A DNA stretch of 64,000 nt from Uliginosibacterium flavum (GTDB taxonomy: Bacteria > Pseudomonadota > Gammaproteobacteria > Burkholderiales > Rhodocyclaceae), in contig NZ_JBEWZI010000001.1 of the NCBI RefSeq assembly GCF_040566545.1, positions 332,650 through 396,649 of the forward strand, read 5' to 3'. The position numbers were made by a program, and so were the translations under genes. Below the pieces are notes generated by a model that saw nothing but the letters and a program-made list of their open reading frames with translations, was not told where the DNA came from and did not search any database. This document shows positions 8,642 through 18,865 of this stretch, piece by piece. Position 1 is the first letter of the stretch, and every line of letters starts with the position of its first letter.

Positions 8642-9605
8642 AACTTACCCACGCCTGCTCGGCGACATCGGTGGCACCAACGCCCGCTTTGCCCTGATTG
8701 AAGCGCCCGGCGCGCCGATCAGCCACCTCGCCACGCTGGCCTGTGCCGACTACGCCGGGCCGCTGGAAGCGATTCAGGCCTGGCGTGCACAAACCGCCGC
8801 CCCCGCCCCACGCAACGGCGCTGTCGGCATCGCCAATCCGGTCACCGGCGATGAGTTGCGTCTGACCAACAATCCCTGGGCATTTTCTGTCGAGGCCCTA
8901 CGCCGCGCCCTGAGTCTGGATCGCCTGATCTTTGTGAATGACTTCACCGCGCTGGCCTTGTCACTGCCGCATCTGAACGACGCCGAACGGCGCCAGGTCG
9001 GCGGCGGCAGTTGCATCCCTGGCGGCAGCATAGGCGTGATCGGCCCCGGCACCGGTCTGGGCGTTTCGGGCCTGATCCCCAGCACAGGCGGCTATGTGCC
9101 GCTGGGCGGCGAAGGCGGTCACGTCAGCCTCGCGCCCTATACCGACGAAGAGTTCGCCCTGCTCGCCCGCCTGACCCGCGAATTCGGGCGCATTTCCGCC
9201 GAACGCCTGCTCTCCGGCCCCGGCCTGATCACCCTGTACCGCGGCCTTGCCAGCGTGCGCGACCTGCCCGCTCAGGATCTCGACAGCGCCGCCATCACCG
9301 CCGCTGCGCTGGCCGGCAGCGACGCCCTGTGCGCGGCCACGCTCGCCAGTTTCTGCGCCCTGCTCGGCAGCTGCGCCGGCGACCTCGCCCTGACCCTGGG
9401 GGCACGCGGCGGCATCTTCATCGGCGGCGGCATCGTGCCGCGCCTGGGCGCGTATTTCGATCAGTCAGATTTCCGCGCCCGTTTCGAAGCCAAAGGTCGC
9501 TTCGCCGCCTACATGGCGCAGATCCCCAGCTACGTCATTACCGCCAGCAATCCGGCCCTGATCGGCGCGGCGGTGGCGCTGGAACAGGCTGTGGTAAAGG
9601 GCTAG
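8622..9605 (+). CDS. glk: Glucokinase
   Basis: 327 aa of the proteobacterial Glk family. It phosphorylates glucose with ATP. Motifs: LLGDIGGTNARFALIE (phosphate-1 loop, residues 12-27), VGIANPVTGDELRLTNNPW, FVNDFTALALSLPHL, GPGTGLGVSGLIP (phosphate-2) and GGIFIGGGIVPRL (adenosine region). The ATG at 8622 lies inside the end of pgl. The stop codon is the first base contact with a GGAACTG heptamer repeat. It makes glucose-6-phosphate for the pgl/edd branch and pgi. Confidence 0.96.
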   Translation: MSSGLVETYPRLLGDIGGTNARFALIEAPGAPISHLATLACADYAGPLEAIQAWRAQTAAPAPRNGAVGIANPVTGDELRLTNNPWAFSVEALRRALSLDRLIFVNDFTALALSLPHLNDAERRQVGGGSCIPGGSIGVIGPGTGLGVSGLIPSTGGYVPLGGEGGHVSLAPYTDEEFALLARLTREFGRISAERLLSGPGLITLYRGLASVRDLPAQDLDSAAITAAALAGSDALCAATLASFCALLGSCAGDLALTLGARGGIFIGGGIVPRLGAYFDQSDFRARFEAKGRFAAYMAQIPSYVITASNPALIGAAVALEQAVVKG

Positions 9606-9625
9606 GAACTGGGAACTGGGAACTG
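9605..9625. repeat. GGAACTG heptamer repeat at the glk stop codon
   Basis: Three exact tandem copies of GGAACTG; the first base is the G of the TAG stop codon of glk. A degenerate dispersed-palindrome copy follows at about 9640-9700 (CGGGCAGGCATGCTGAAGG). Confidence 0.8.
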
Positions 9626-9714
9626 GGGCAGAGTGCCCGTAGAACCCCATTTAGCGGGCCTCTCCGGGCAGGCATGCTGAAGGATAAAGCTGGGCGCGGT
9701 TTTCCAAGCAGACC

Positions 9715-9773
9715 GTAGGCGCTAGCGAAGCTGGCGATTGAACGCGTGAATCGCCAGCTTCGCTAGCGCCTAC
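9715..9773. repeat. Perfect 25-bp inverted repeat between glk and pgi
   Basis: The left arm 9715-9739 (GTAGGCGCTAGCGAAGCTGG, then CGATT) and the right arm 9749-9773 are exact complements around a 9-nt loop GAACGCGTG. No T-run follows, so it is not an ordinary terminator. It lies 77 bp before the pgi start and resembles the dispersed REP-type palindromes elsewhere here, but with a different sequence. Confidence 0.85.
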
Positions 9774-9849
9774 GGGAGCCCCGCCTCTCGCCAGCCTCAT
9801 GCCACCCAGCTATCATTCGGCGATACACAAATCCAAGACGAGACTCACC

Positions 9850-11472
<1,623 letters not shown>

Positions 11473-11503
11473 CCCCCTGCCAACGACTCACAGGAGCAAC
11501 TGC

Positions 11504-12298
11504 ATGCACATTCAAAAATTTGCACTTCCACTGCTTCTGGTGTCCATTTGCAGCCTCGCCAAAGCTTACGACCCGGCAGACAAGGTCATCGTCAAACCTG
11601 GCAACATGCCAATCATTTTTTCAGTCCCTCACGACGGTGATGAGTCTCTTGGCTGGATCAGTCCGCGCTCGAAAGGTGCAACCGTTCGCGATGCAGACAC
11701 ACGGGAACTCGCTGAAAAAACGGCAGATCTGCTAGAAAAGAAAACCGGCAAACGGCCTTACCTAGTCATCGCAAAATTCAGCCGGAAATTTCTCGACGTG
11801 AACCGCAAGGAAGAGGACGCACAAGAATCTGCCGAGGCAATCCCCGCTTATCACCACTACCACGAACAATTGGCCGGATTCGTGACCGAGGTTTCCTCAA
11901 AATACTCAGGAAACGCCCTCCTGATAGACATCCACGGACAATCGGACGATCCAGGAACGATATTCCGTGGCAGTCGCAATGGAACAACGACAAAGCGCTT
12001 GCTCAAACGCGCCGGAAACGTAGCATTGCAGGGACCGACAAGCATCACCGGGCAACTACAAAGCAAGAGCTATCAGGTGTTTCCAGCCATCGACGCTACA
12101 GACTTGAAAGAAGACAAACGCTTCAATGGCGGCTACATCATCTCCGCTCATGGCAGCAACAACGCCACAGGCATTGATGCAATTCAACTTGAATTCGGCA
12201 AACGCACACGCGAGAACGCCAGCCTTGCCTCTGATTTTGCCGATGCCATCATCGCTTTCCAGAACAAGTTCCTGACTGAGGCTCCAGCTTCGAACTGA
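11504..12298 (+). CDS. Exported N-formylglutamate amidohydrolase-like protein
   Basis: 264 aa. Signal peptide MHIQKFALPLLLVSICSLAKA, then a domain of the N-formylglutamate amidohydrolase (FGase) fold: IIFSVPHDGDES (substrate/metal region), KFSRKFLDVNRKEE and LLIDIHGQSDD. These resemble the HG and DxNR elements of FGase/HutG2 metallohydrolases. The substrate is unknown; the periplasmic location and absence of hut genes argue against histidine catabolism, so a formyl or acyl amino acid or peptide hydrolase is plausible. The ATG at 11504 has AGGAG 8 nt upstream. It lies 31 nt after pgi but has lower GC, so it may be separately acquired. Confidence 0.7.
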   Translation: MHIQKFALPLLLVSICSLAKAYDPADKVIVKPGNMPIIFSVPHDGDESLGWISPRSKGATVRDADTRELAEKTADLLEKKTGKRPYLVIAKFSRKFLDVNRKEEDAQESAEAIPAYHHYHEQLAGFVTEVSSKYSGNALLIDIHGQSDDPGTIFRGSRNGTTTKRLLKRAGNVALQGPTSITGQLQSKSYQVFPAIDATDLKEDKRFNGGYIISAHGSNNATGIDAIQLEFGKRTRENASLASDFADAIIAFQNKFLTEAPASN

Positions 12299-12925
12299 TA
12301 TTCTGTACGTAGTAATCGTCACAAAAGAACGTAGGGCGTCAATGAGCAAAGCGAATTGCGCTGCATGAACCATAGACACGAGACCACCCCGGGCGGAGCA
12401 ATGCGCTGCGCCCTTCGACGGGGCTCAGGACAGACTTATTGACACCCTACGCAAGCCGCTACATGTCATGCTTGGAGAGCCTCACCCAGCCTTGCTCTTC
12501 GAGTATCCTTGATGGGAGAAAAATGGCACGGACCGTTCACAGCGAGCACAACACTCGCATAGTCCAAGGCCATCAAGCTGGTTCCGCACGGAGTCGCATC
12601 GAAGCTTTCGCCTGCACCAATGCCTTCGCGCCCAGCGGCCACATCAATACATCCAGCGTGCTCGCACCTGAAGGTCAGGCGACTCTGTTCGCAACGTGAC
12701 AAAGCTCCCATAGTGTTCCAACAAGCCCGCAACTAGCATTTCAGCAACCTTGGCTGATTTGTTTTCCTGCGCCTGCCGGTACAGGTTGACTCATCGCTCA
12801 TGGTTAAACGCGCTCGCCCGAGACGCGGTCTCCTTGAGTTTTCCTGATTTACAGACTGGTCCTCCAGCCCTTTGCGGGGCAGTGATTAGCCAGCGCACCT
12901 CCAACCCCAGCCTAAGGAACACATC
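12299..12925. other. Intergenic region, 627 bp, with a repeat at its left end
   Basis: 12331-12450 is bounded by GTAGGGCGTCAATGAGCAAA and TTATTGACACCCTAC, related to the GTAGGACGGACGAG element at 35379-35483. Two antiparallel open frames (12439-12699 plus, 86 codons; 12466-12732 minus, 88 codons) overlap almost fully. Neither has a recognisable product or ribosome-binding site. They may be remnants. The last 80 bp should carry the promoter of the PEP-CTERM gene. Confidence 0.4.
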
Positions 12926-13639
12926 ATGAAATTAACCCATCTTGTGGCGGCTATCACGTGCGCCCTCTCGTTCAGTGCGCAAGCGCTGACCTACACACAA
13001 GTGGCGCTGCCCACCCTCAATACCAACATCGAAACCTGGTCAAACGGAATCGCGTACGACCCCTATTTCCCCGGTGCTCAGACTTTGGGCGGTATTCCAT
13101 TCGTACTGCAGCAGGATCGTCAAGGCGACAAAGCCTTCGCGTCCGGGATACTGACGATGGATGTCGACATTGCTGATGCCAGTACGGTTTACACGCTGAT
13201 CAGCACAGGTTGGGGTCTGGAGGGAGCAACCGTAGGCTCCATCAGTTTCCGGAGCAATGGCGGTAGCTGGCACACCGTGAATCTGGTCGAAGGCGACAAC
13301 GTGCGCGACCATTACTACGGCAATTTCGTTAACACGACAACTGCTAGCTATGTGACGCAGTCGGTGCTGGGCACAAACACCGAAGACACCGCCCACCTTG
13401 ACATGCAGGCGTTCGCTCTACCTTCGATATTCCACACTGAAGGACTGGATCGTATTGTCTTCGTCGGTTTTGGCAATGAAAACCATGCTCCTTTAAACCC
13501 CAACGCTCTTGACTTGCGCGGTGTTCCCTTCCTTGCAGGCGTAACGGTCGCCGCCGTACCGGAACCTAACAGTATCCTGATGCTTCTGGGCGGTTTGGGT
13601 ATGCTGGGCGTCATGATTCGTCGTCGCACAGACGCCTGA
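12926..13639 (+). CDS. PEP-CTERM sorting domain protein
   Basis: 237 aa. Signal peptide MKLTHLVAAITCALSFSAQA, a beta-rich secreted body with no family I recognise, and a typical PEP-CTERM tail (VPEPNSILMLLGGLGMLGVM followed by IRRR). Such proteins are exported and then cleaved by an exosortase, usually in exopolysaccharide-producing Gram-negatives; the exosortase gene is not in this window. AAGGAAC lies about 9 nt before the ATG. It is a single-gene unit ended by the terminator at 13667. Confidence 0.92.
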   Translation: MKLTHLVAAITCALSFSAQALTYTQVALPTLNTNIETWSNGIAYDPYFPGAQTLGGIPFVLQQDRQGDKAFASGILTMDVDIADASTVYTLISTGWGLEGATVGSISFRSNGGSWHTVNLVEGDNVRDHYYGNFVNTTTASYVTQSVLGTNTEDTAHLDMQAFALPSIFHTEGLDRIVFVGFGNENHAPLNPNALDLRGVPFLAGVTVAAVPEPNSILMLLGGLGMLGVMIRRRTDA

Positions 13640-13666
13640 CGCAAACCTTGAAACTTCAGCCCAAAC

Positions 13667-13695
13667 AAAAAGCGGCAATCGACCGCTTTTTTTTT
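13667..13695. terminator. Bidirectional terminator (PEP-CTERM gene / aroG)
   Basis: Stem AAAAAGCGG / CCGCTTTTT with a 7-nt loop and nine T's on the plus side; on the minus strand the A's give a U-tail too. It is placed between two convergent genes. Confidence 0.9.
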
Positions 13696-13715
13696 GGACA
13701 CGGAATCCGCGCCGC

Positions 13716-14798
13716 CTATTCTTCCAGCGCCTTCTTAACCCGGCGCGCACGCACGCCTTCGGCCAGCGTGTCCAGCACGCCGACTGAATCCTCCCAACCG
13801 ATACAAGCATCGGTCACGCTCTTCCCGTATTCCAGTGGCTTACCGGGCACGAGATCCTGACGACCTTCGACCAGATGCGATTCACACATGACGCCGAAGA
13901 GGCGGTCGTCGCCAGCGGCAAGCTGGGCGGCCGTGTCTTTGGCGACTTCGATCTGGCGCTCGTACTTCTTGCTGCTGTTGGCGTGCGAGAAATCGACCAT
14001 GACCTTGGCCGATACGCCAGCCCCGGCGAGTTCCTTGCAGGATTTATCGACACTGGCCGCATCGTAATTCGGCTCCTTGCCGCCGCGCAGGATCAGGTGG
14101 CAATCCTCGTTGCCAGCGGTCGACACGATGGCGGAATGACCGGCCTTGGTCACCGACAGGAAATGGTGCGGCGAGGCGGCGGCCTTGATCGCATCGATGG
14201 CGATCTTGATGTTGCCGTCGGTACCGTTCTTGAACCCCACCGGGCAGGACAGGCCGGAGGCCAGCTCGCGATGCACCTGGCTCTCGGTGGTGCGTGCGCC
14301 GATGGCGCCCCAGGCGATCAGATCGGCAATGTATTGCGGAGTAATCATGTCGAGGAATTCAGTCGCAGCCGGCAGGCCCAGTTCGTTGATCTCCCACAGC
14401 ACTTTACGCGCCAGGCGCAGGCCATCGTTGATGCGAAAACTGTTGTCCATGCCGGGATCATTGATCAGGCCTTTCCAGCCCACCGTGGTGCGCGGCTTCT
14501 CGAAGTACACGCGCATGACTATGAGCAGCTCATCCTTGAAGCGATCCGCCTCGGCCTTGAGGCGTTTGGCGTATTCGACGGCTGCAGCCGTATCGTGGAT
14601 CGAACACGGGCCGATCACGACCAGCAAGCGGTCATCCGCACCATGCAGAATGCGGTGAATGTCCTGCCGGGCTTCAAAGGCCGTCCGGGCGGAACGCTCG
14701 GTGACCGGAAATTCGCGCAGCACATGGGCGGGGGGGGCGAGTTCCTTGATTTCGCGGATGCGGACATCATCGATATGGAGCTGATTTGAAGCGTTCAT
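13716..14798 (-). CDS. aroG: 3-deoxy-7-phosphoheptulonate synthase (class I DAHP synthase)
   Basis: 360 aa, usual length for AroF/G/H. It condenses PEP and erythrose-4-P, the first step of the shikimate pathway. Nearly every AroG block is present: DDRLLVVIGPCSIHD, RVYFEKPRTTVGWKGLINDP, LPAATEFLDMITPQY, WGAIGARTTESQVHRELASG, CPVGFKNGTDG and DFSHANSSK (metal and PEP ligands C, H, E, D implied). The N-terminal VRIREIKELAPPAHVL is the allosteric segment. The isoform (Phe, Tyr or Trp sensitive) cannot be assigned with certainty. No clear ribosome-binding site is seen before the ATG. It stands alone. Confidence 0.95.
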   Translation of the reverse strand: MNASNQLHIDDVRIREIKELAPPAHVLREFPVTERSARTAFEARQDIHRILHGADDRLLVVIGPCSIHDTAAAVEYAKRLKAEADRFKDELLIVMRVYFEKPRTTVGWKGLINDPGMDNSFRINDGLRLARKVLWEINELGLPAATEFLDMITPQYIADLIAWGAIGARTTESQVHRELASGLSCPVGFKNGTDGNIKIAIDAIKAAASPHHFLSVTKAGHSAIVSTAGNEDCHLILRGGKEPNYDAASVDKSCKELAGAGVSAKVMVDFSHANSSKKYERQIEVAKDTAAQLAAGDDRLFGVMCESHLVEGRQDLVPGKPLEYGKSVTDACIGWEDSVGVLDTLAEGVRARRVKKALEE

Positions 14799-14983
14799 GG
14801 TCTGCGCAACGAAAGTGTGTCAATCCGCTCATTTTAGCCCTAAACCTCGGCGTACCGGGTTACGCTGATCCACATCAAGTCATACAAAAGAAGATCAAGC
14901 ATCCAGGAAGGGTTTTAGCTCAAACAAGTTATCATGAATAGATATTCAATATTCAAGCCATAAGCATGAATCAAGGGATCTCT

Positions 14984-16426
14984 ATGCAATTCTGGATACG
15001 CGTTTTTACAATCATGATGACTGCCTTGGGCTTGGCAAGTTGTGGCGGCGGGGGCGGTGGTGATAGCAGTGGAGGGGGAGGAAGCAACGGCGGAAGCTCT
15101 ATCATCACCGACGCGACAAAAAACCCGACTACGTGTTCCAACGCGACACAACTGAGCTTCGTACGCAATCACATCGACAAGGATTATCTTTTCTACAAAG
15201 GGGCTCCAAGCACCAGCGCGGCGGGTTACACCGGCACACCAAACAATTTTTTCTACGACCTGACAACTCGGGCACAGCCTGCAAAAGATCGCTTCAGCTT
15301 CGTGATTACCGCAGCTGAAGCGCAAGCGGTTTTTCAAAGCGGCATTGGCACAGGAGTTGGTCTTGATACGCGGCGTGACGCGCAAGGAAGATTGCGTATT
15401 GCACTGATTGAGCCGGGCTCACCCGCATCTGTGGCGGGGTTGGAACGTGGAGATCGCATCACCAGTATCAATGGCGCAACGGTCGGCGCGAGCATGACCG
15501 CCGCACAAAGCAATGCACTGTATTACTCGAGCATTGGCACCAGTCTAAGTCTGGAATATCAACGTCTGCCAAGCACGGCCACTCAAGTCGCAAGCATGAA
15601 GGCATCCACCTTTACCTCTGACCCGGTCCCCCTTGCCACCACCATAGCCAGCAACGGAAGCACAGTTGGTTACATTGCCTTTCATGAACACACGGCACCA
15701 TCAGAAACCAAGCTCGCCGATGCTTTCAGAACCTTGTCCAAGGCAGGCGTCAGCGATCTTGTGCTGGATTTGCGCTACAACGGTGGAGGCTACATTTCGA
15801 TAGCCTCGCAAGTGGCGTACATGATTGCTGGCACAAGCACCAGGACCGCGGACATGCCCGCAGGCTACACAAAGATTTTCGATCGACTTGAATTCAACGA
15901 CAAACGCTCTGCGGAGAATTTCAACTTCGGCTTTCTGGATTACATTTATCTGGACACAGCCAGAAAAAATGAAATATTGCCAAGTCTGAACCTGAAGAAG
16001 GTATATATCCTCACCACCGGCTCCAGTTGTTCGGCCAGCGAAGCCATCATCAACGGACTGCGTGGCATCGATATCGAAGTCATCACGATCGGCAAAACGA
16101 CCTGCGGCAAGCCTTTTGGCATGTACCAGACCGACAACTGCGACAACAGCTACTTTGCGCTCGCATTCCAGGGCTTCAACGCCAAAGGCTTCGGCGACTT
16201 CACTAGTGGAATGACGCCCACCTGCTCCGTTTCTGACGATCTGGATCATGAACTGGCCAACCCAGCGGAAGGTTTGCTGGCCACAGCGTTGACCCATCGG
16301 GCGACAGGTCTGTGTCCTGCCGTCGTTGCAACGGGATTCGCCACAAGCGCAGGGACGGCAACCCTGTCGATCCAAGACAACGTACAGAAGCGTAGTTGGG
16401 GAACCAGCATCCTCAATATCCGTTAA
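14984..16426 (+). CDS. S41-family (C-terminal processing) peptidase, lipoprotein
   Basis: 480 aa from the ATG at 14984, which has AAGGGA 5 nt upstream; an ATG at 14966 lacks one. Lipobox LGLASC at residues 15-20, then a glycine-rich tether (CGGGGGGDSSGGGG). A PDZ domain at about 115-190 (GVGLDTR, IEPGSPASVAGLERGDRITSI) and an S41 protease domain at about 205-440: VGYIAFHEH, DLVLDLRYNGGG, TTGSSCSASEAIING (catalytic Ser) and IGKTTCGKPFG (catalytic Lys region). It should be an outer-membrane-anchored tail-specific protease facing the periplasm or outside. The substrate is unknown. Unlike CtpA/Prc it has a lipid anchor and several Cys residues. Confidence 0.85.
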   Translation: MQFWIRVFTIMMTALGLASCGGGGGGDSSGGGGSNGGSSIITDATKNPTTCSNATQLSFVRNHIDKDYLFYKGAPSTSAAGYTGTPNNFFYDLTTRAQPAKDRFSFVITAAEAQAVFQSGIGTGVGLDTRRDAQGRLRIALIEPGSPASVAGLERGDRITSINGATVGASMTAAQSNALYYSSIGTSLSLEYQRLPSTATQVASMKASTFTSDPVPLATTIASNGSTVGYIAFHEHTAPSETKLADAFRTLSKAGVSDLVLDLRYNGGGYISIASQVAYMIAGTSTRTADMPAGYTKIFDRLEFNDKRSAENFNFGFLDYIYLDTARKNEILPSLNLKKVYILTTGSSCSASEAIINGLRGIDIEVITIGKTTCGKPFGMYQTDNCDNSYFALAFQGFNAKGFGDFTSGMTPTCSVSDDLDHELANPAEGLLATALTHRATGLCPAVVATGFATSAGTATLSIQDNVQKRSWGTSILNIR

Positions 16427-16446
16427 AACCCACGTCTTCCAGAAGC

Positions 16447-16493
16447 AAAACGCCCCAAGTCAAGCTGCTCCGCGCGGCCCTTGGGGCGTTTTT
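16447..16493 (+). terminator. Terminator after the S41 peptidase gene
   Basis: AAAACGCCCCAAG ... CTTGGGGCGTTTTT, a 12-13 bp stem with an internal GC-rich loop and a T-run, 20 nt past the stop codon. Confidence 0.85.
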
Positions 16494-16572
16494 CTTGACG
16501 GCAGCGGGTTGGCGCGCATATCGTCAAGGCAAGCCCTGCTGTGCGGGGCGCGACTTCCCGGACTCTGCCACC

Positions 16573-18018
16573 ATGACCTGCCTGCCGCGCTTCCAGCCCT
16601 CCCCTCACCACTGTGTCGCGCCATTGCTGCTCGCCCTGCTGCTAAGCCAGCCAGCGCTTGCCGCCGAGCCACTCAGCCCACCTGCGATCACGACAGTCGA
16701 TCTGAGCCGCGAACCCTTGCCGCCGCTGGATCCGTCAATCCCCGAGCAATCCCTGCGCATTGGCAACGCCAGCTTCAAAGGGCGTTTCATCACCGATGCC
16801 AAAAGCGGTGTCATCACCGGCCAGGTCACGATCAGCTGGGACAACGGTGATCGTTTCAGCGGCCGCATGATCAGTGGCAAACGCCAGGGACCGGGCAAAT
16901 TCGAATGGGCCAACGGCCAGAGCTATGAGGGCGACTGGCGCGACGACATGCCCGACGGGCGCGGAAGCCAGATTTTCGCCAGCGGCGACCGCTACGAAGG
17001 CGACATGAAAGCTGGCGTTCCGGAAGGCTTCGGCAGCTATTCAGACAAAGCCGGCAACCGCTACGAAGGCAATTGGCAAGCCGGTCTGAAACACGGCAAA
17101 GGCAAATATCAGTGGGCGAACGGTCAGTCCTACAACGGCGACTGGGTTCAAGATCACCCCTCGGGCCAGGGCGAGCTGATTTTTGCGAATGGCGACAAAT
17201 ATACCGGTGCCGTAAAGGCCGGCTTGCCGGAGGGCAAGGGCAGCAAGATTTTCGCCTCCTCGGGCGACCGCTACGAAGGTGAATTCAAAGCCGGCGAAGC
17301 TCACGGCAGCGGCAACTACCTGTGGAAGAGCGGCGACCTGTACCAAGGCGCATGGGCCAGCGGCCGCAAGACTGGCGCGGGTCGCTACACTTGGGTCAAT
17401 GGCGATTACTGGGAAGGCAATTTTTCCGACGATCGTCAGCTGGATGGGCGCTTGTACTTCACACCCAACATCATTGTGGATCAGGCCGCCATCGAAAAAC
17501 TCGTGCAGCAGACCCGTGCGGCCTACGACTCAGGCGGCACCCGCAGCGTCAGCGACAAACCACTGGATGTGGCACGCCTGTCGGCGATCCCGATGGTCGC
17601 GCTGGAACTGAAAGTCTGCGAGCGCCCCGAGGCAGCCCTCGACTGCCGCCAGCGCGTGCTGCGCGAAGTCGAAACAGGCAGCCTGTTCAAACACAACTGG
17701 CAAACCATGTTCAGCGACAACGCGGCCGGCAAAGCCCCGACGAGCTACGAAGTGGACAAGAGCAGCGTCAGCGAACTCGGCCGCGTTTTTTCATGGTTCC
17801 GTTTCCTGAACTCGGCAAATGGCGACTCACGCAACACCGGCATCAAGTACGACTGCCGCAGCGAAGCGCTGGAAATCCAGCTGCTCTACAACTGCACGGG
17901 CGGCGCGCAAACAGCGACCTGCACGCTAGACCGCAACTTCGACAAATACGTCGGCAAGGCCATTCCAGCAGCAACCATCAAGGGCTGGTTCAAGAGCGCC
18001 TGCGAGCGCGGCGGCTGA
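16573..18018 (+). CDS. MORN-repeat exported protein
   Basis: 481 aa. Signal peptide about 1-31 (LLLALLLSQPALAAEP). Residues about 85-295 are nine MORN-type repeats of about 23 aa with the pattern Y-x-G-x-W-x2-G-x2-x-G-x-G (e.g. QSYEGDWRDDMPDGRG, NRYEGNWQAGLKHGKG). The C-terminal 180 residues contain a surface-adhesin-E-like region (NTGIKYDCRSEALEIQLLYN, several Cys) that I do not assign firmly. It probably acts in the periplasm or at the surface as a scaffold. The ATG at 16573 is the only start giving a good signal peptide, but it lacks a strong ribosome-binding site; the frame is open back across the upstream terminator. Confidence 0.75.
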   Translation: MTCLPRFQPSPHHCVAPLLLALLLSQPALAAEPLSPPAITTVDLSREPLPPLDPSIPEQSLRIGNASFKGRFITDAKSGVITGQVTISWDNGDRFSGRMISGKRQGPGKFEWANGQSYEGDWRDDMPDGRGSQIFASGDRYEGDMKAGVPEGFGSYSDKAGNRYEGNWQAGLKHGKGKYQWANGQSYNGDWVQDHPSGQGELIFANGDKYTGAVKAGLPEGKGSKIFASSGDRYEGEFKAGEAHGSGNYLWKSGDLYQGAWASGRKTGAGRYTWVNGDYWEGNFSDDRQLDGRLYFTPNIIVDQAAIEKLVQQTRAAYDSGGTRSVSDKPLDVARLSAIPMVALELKVCERPEAALDCRQRVLREVETGSLFKHNWQTMFSDNAAGKAPTSYEVDKSSVSELGRVFSWFRFLNSANGDSRNTGIKYDCRSEALEIQLLYNCTGGAQTATCTLDRNFDKYVGKAIPAATIKGWFKSACERGG

Positions 18019-18085
18019 TTCGTGAATTTGTAACGGCCACGTTGAAAGGCCGGTTTCCCTTAAGCTGAAGTCGGCAGGCCCGAAC

Positions 18086-18203
18086 ATCCCCTCCCTCTTT
18101 AAGAGGGAGGGCGAGGGTGGGGGTAAATACGTCAAAGACAAGACTTGGCCTTATTGAACGTGAGAACCCCCATCCCAACCTTCCCCCTTGAAGGGGGAAG
18201 GAG
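18086..18203. repeat. Inverted pair of CCCTCCCTC / GAGGGTGGGGGT hairpins
   Basis: Two related modules face each other: 18086-18126 (a CCCTCCCTCTTTAAGAGGGAGGG hairpin, then CGAGGGTGGGGGT) and 18163-18203 (AACCCCCATCCCAACC, then a CCTTCCCCCTTGAAGGGGGAAGG hairpin). This layout is that of a MITE-like or REP-doublet element. (Hairpins described as arm-loop-arm; arms are 9-10 bp.). Confidence 0.7.
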
Positions 18204-18220
18204 CCGTTTTGGGCCGGCCA

Positions 18221-18299
18221 CTGAAGAGCCGCACCCAGACTAGCTCTTCAGCACCCCTGCTTCAAGAGCAAAGCCGGGCGAGGCTCTTCAAGCAATGCC
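18221..18299. repeat. Dispersed GAAGAGCC palindrome
   Basis: CTGAAGAGCCGC, AGCTCTTCAGCACCCCTGC, TTCAAGAGC and GAGGCTCTTCAAGCAATGCC: four half-sites in alternating orientation, one of the most complete copies in the window. It ends 10 nt from the stop codon of the PCuAC gene. Confidence 0.8.
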
Positions 18300-18308
18300 A
18301 CTGCAGAA

Positions 18309-18809
18309 TCAATGCTGATGCGCACGCCCCATTGCTGGCGCGGAGCCGGCTACCGGAGCCGCCACACCCAGACCTTGTACCTCCACCTCCACCGTAATCT
18401 CGCCCGCCTTCTCGAACTTCAGCTTGAGCGGAAATTTCTCGCCCTCCTTCAGCGGCGCCTTCAGTTCGATGAACATGATGTGCAAACCGCCCGGCTGCAA
18501 GGCCACGCTCTTGCCGGCAGGCAAATCAATCCCACGCTCCAGCTTGCTCATGCGCATCACGTTGCCTTCCATGATCATGGTATGCAGCTCCACCACATTC
18601 GACACGCCAGCCTGTGCCGAAACCAGGCGATCCGCCGGGCCGCTGTTTTCAATCTTCAGAAAACCGCCGCCCGCCTGCGCACCCGGGGGCGTGGCGCGCG
18701 TCCAGGGTTGAATGATCTTGAGCGTGCCAGTCGTGTAATCGTGAGCACTGACACCGTTTGAAACCAGCACAAGCGCCGCCAGGCTGATGAAGTATTTAAA
18801 GTTTTTCAT
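18309..18809 (-). CDS. Periplasmic copper chaperone PCu(A)C
   Basis: 166 aa. Signal peptide MKNFKYFISLAALVLVSNGVSA; mature domain about 25-150 with the copper motif H-x(M)...M...H-x-M, seen as ELHTMIMEGNVMRM and GGLHIMFI. Proteins of this family bring Cu(I) to the CuA or CuB centre of cytochrome oxidases. The C-terminus carries an extra AHQH, also found at the end of the YcnI-like protein next door. AAAGGATG lies 6-8 nt before the ATG. It is the last gene of the operon DUF2946-ycnI-PCuAC (gap to ycnI 56 nt). Confidence 0.92.
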   Translation of the reverse strand: MKNFKYFISLAALVLVSNGVSAHDYTTGTLKIIQPWTRATPPGAQAGGGFLKIENSGPADRLVSAQAGVSNVVELHTMIMEGNVMRMSKLERGIDLPAGKSVALQPGGLHIMFIELKAPLKEGEKFPLKLKFEKAGEITVEVEVQGLGVAAPVAGSAPAMGRAHQH

Positions 18810-18865
18810 AAAACATCCTTTCGTTTGAGCAAGACCCATCGGGCCTTGCCGGATAGAAGAAAATA

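Noticed and set aside
12439..12732. Two overlapping antiparallel open frames (86 and 88 codons)
   Set aside because: No ribosome-binding site, no family, and they exclude each other; noted only as a possible remnant.
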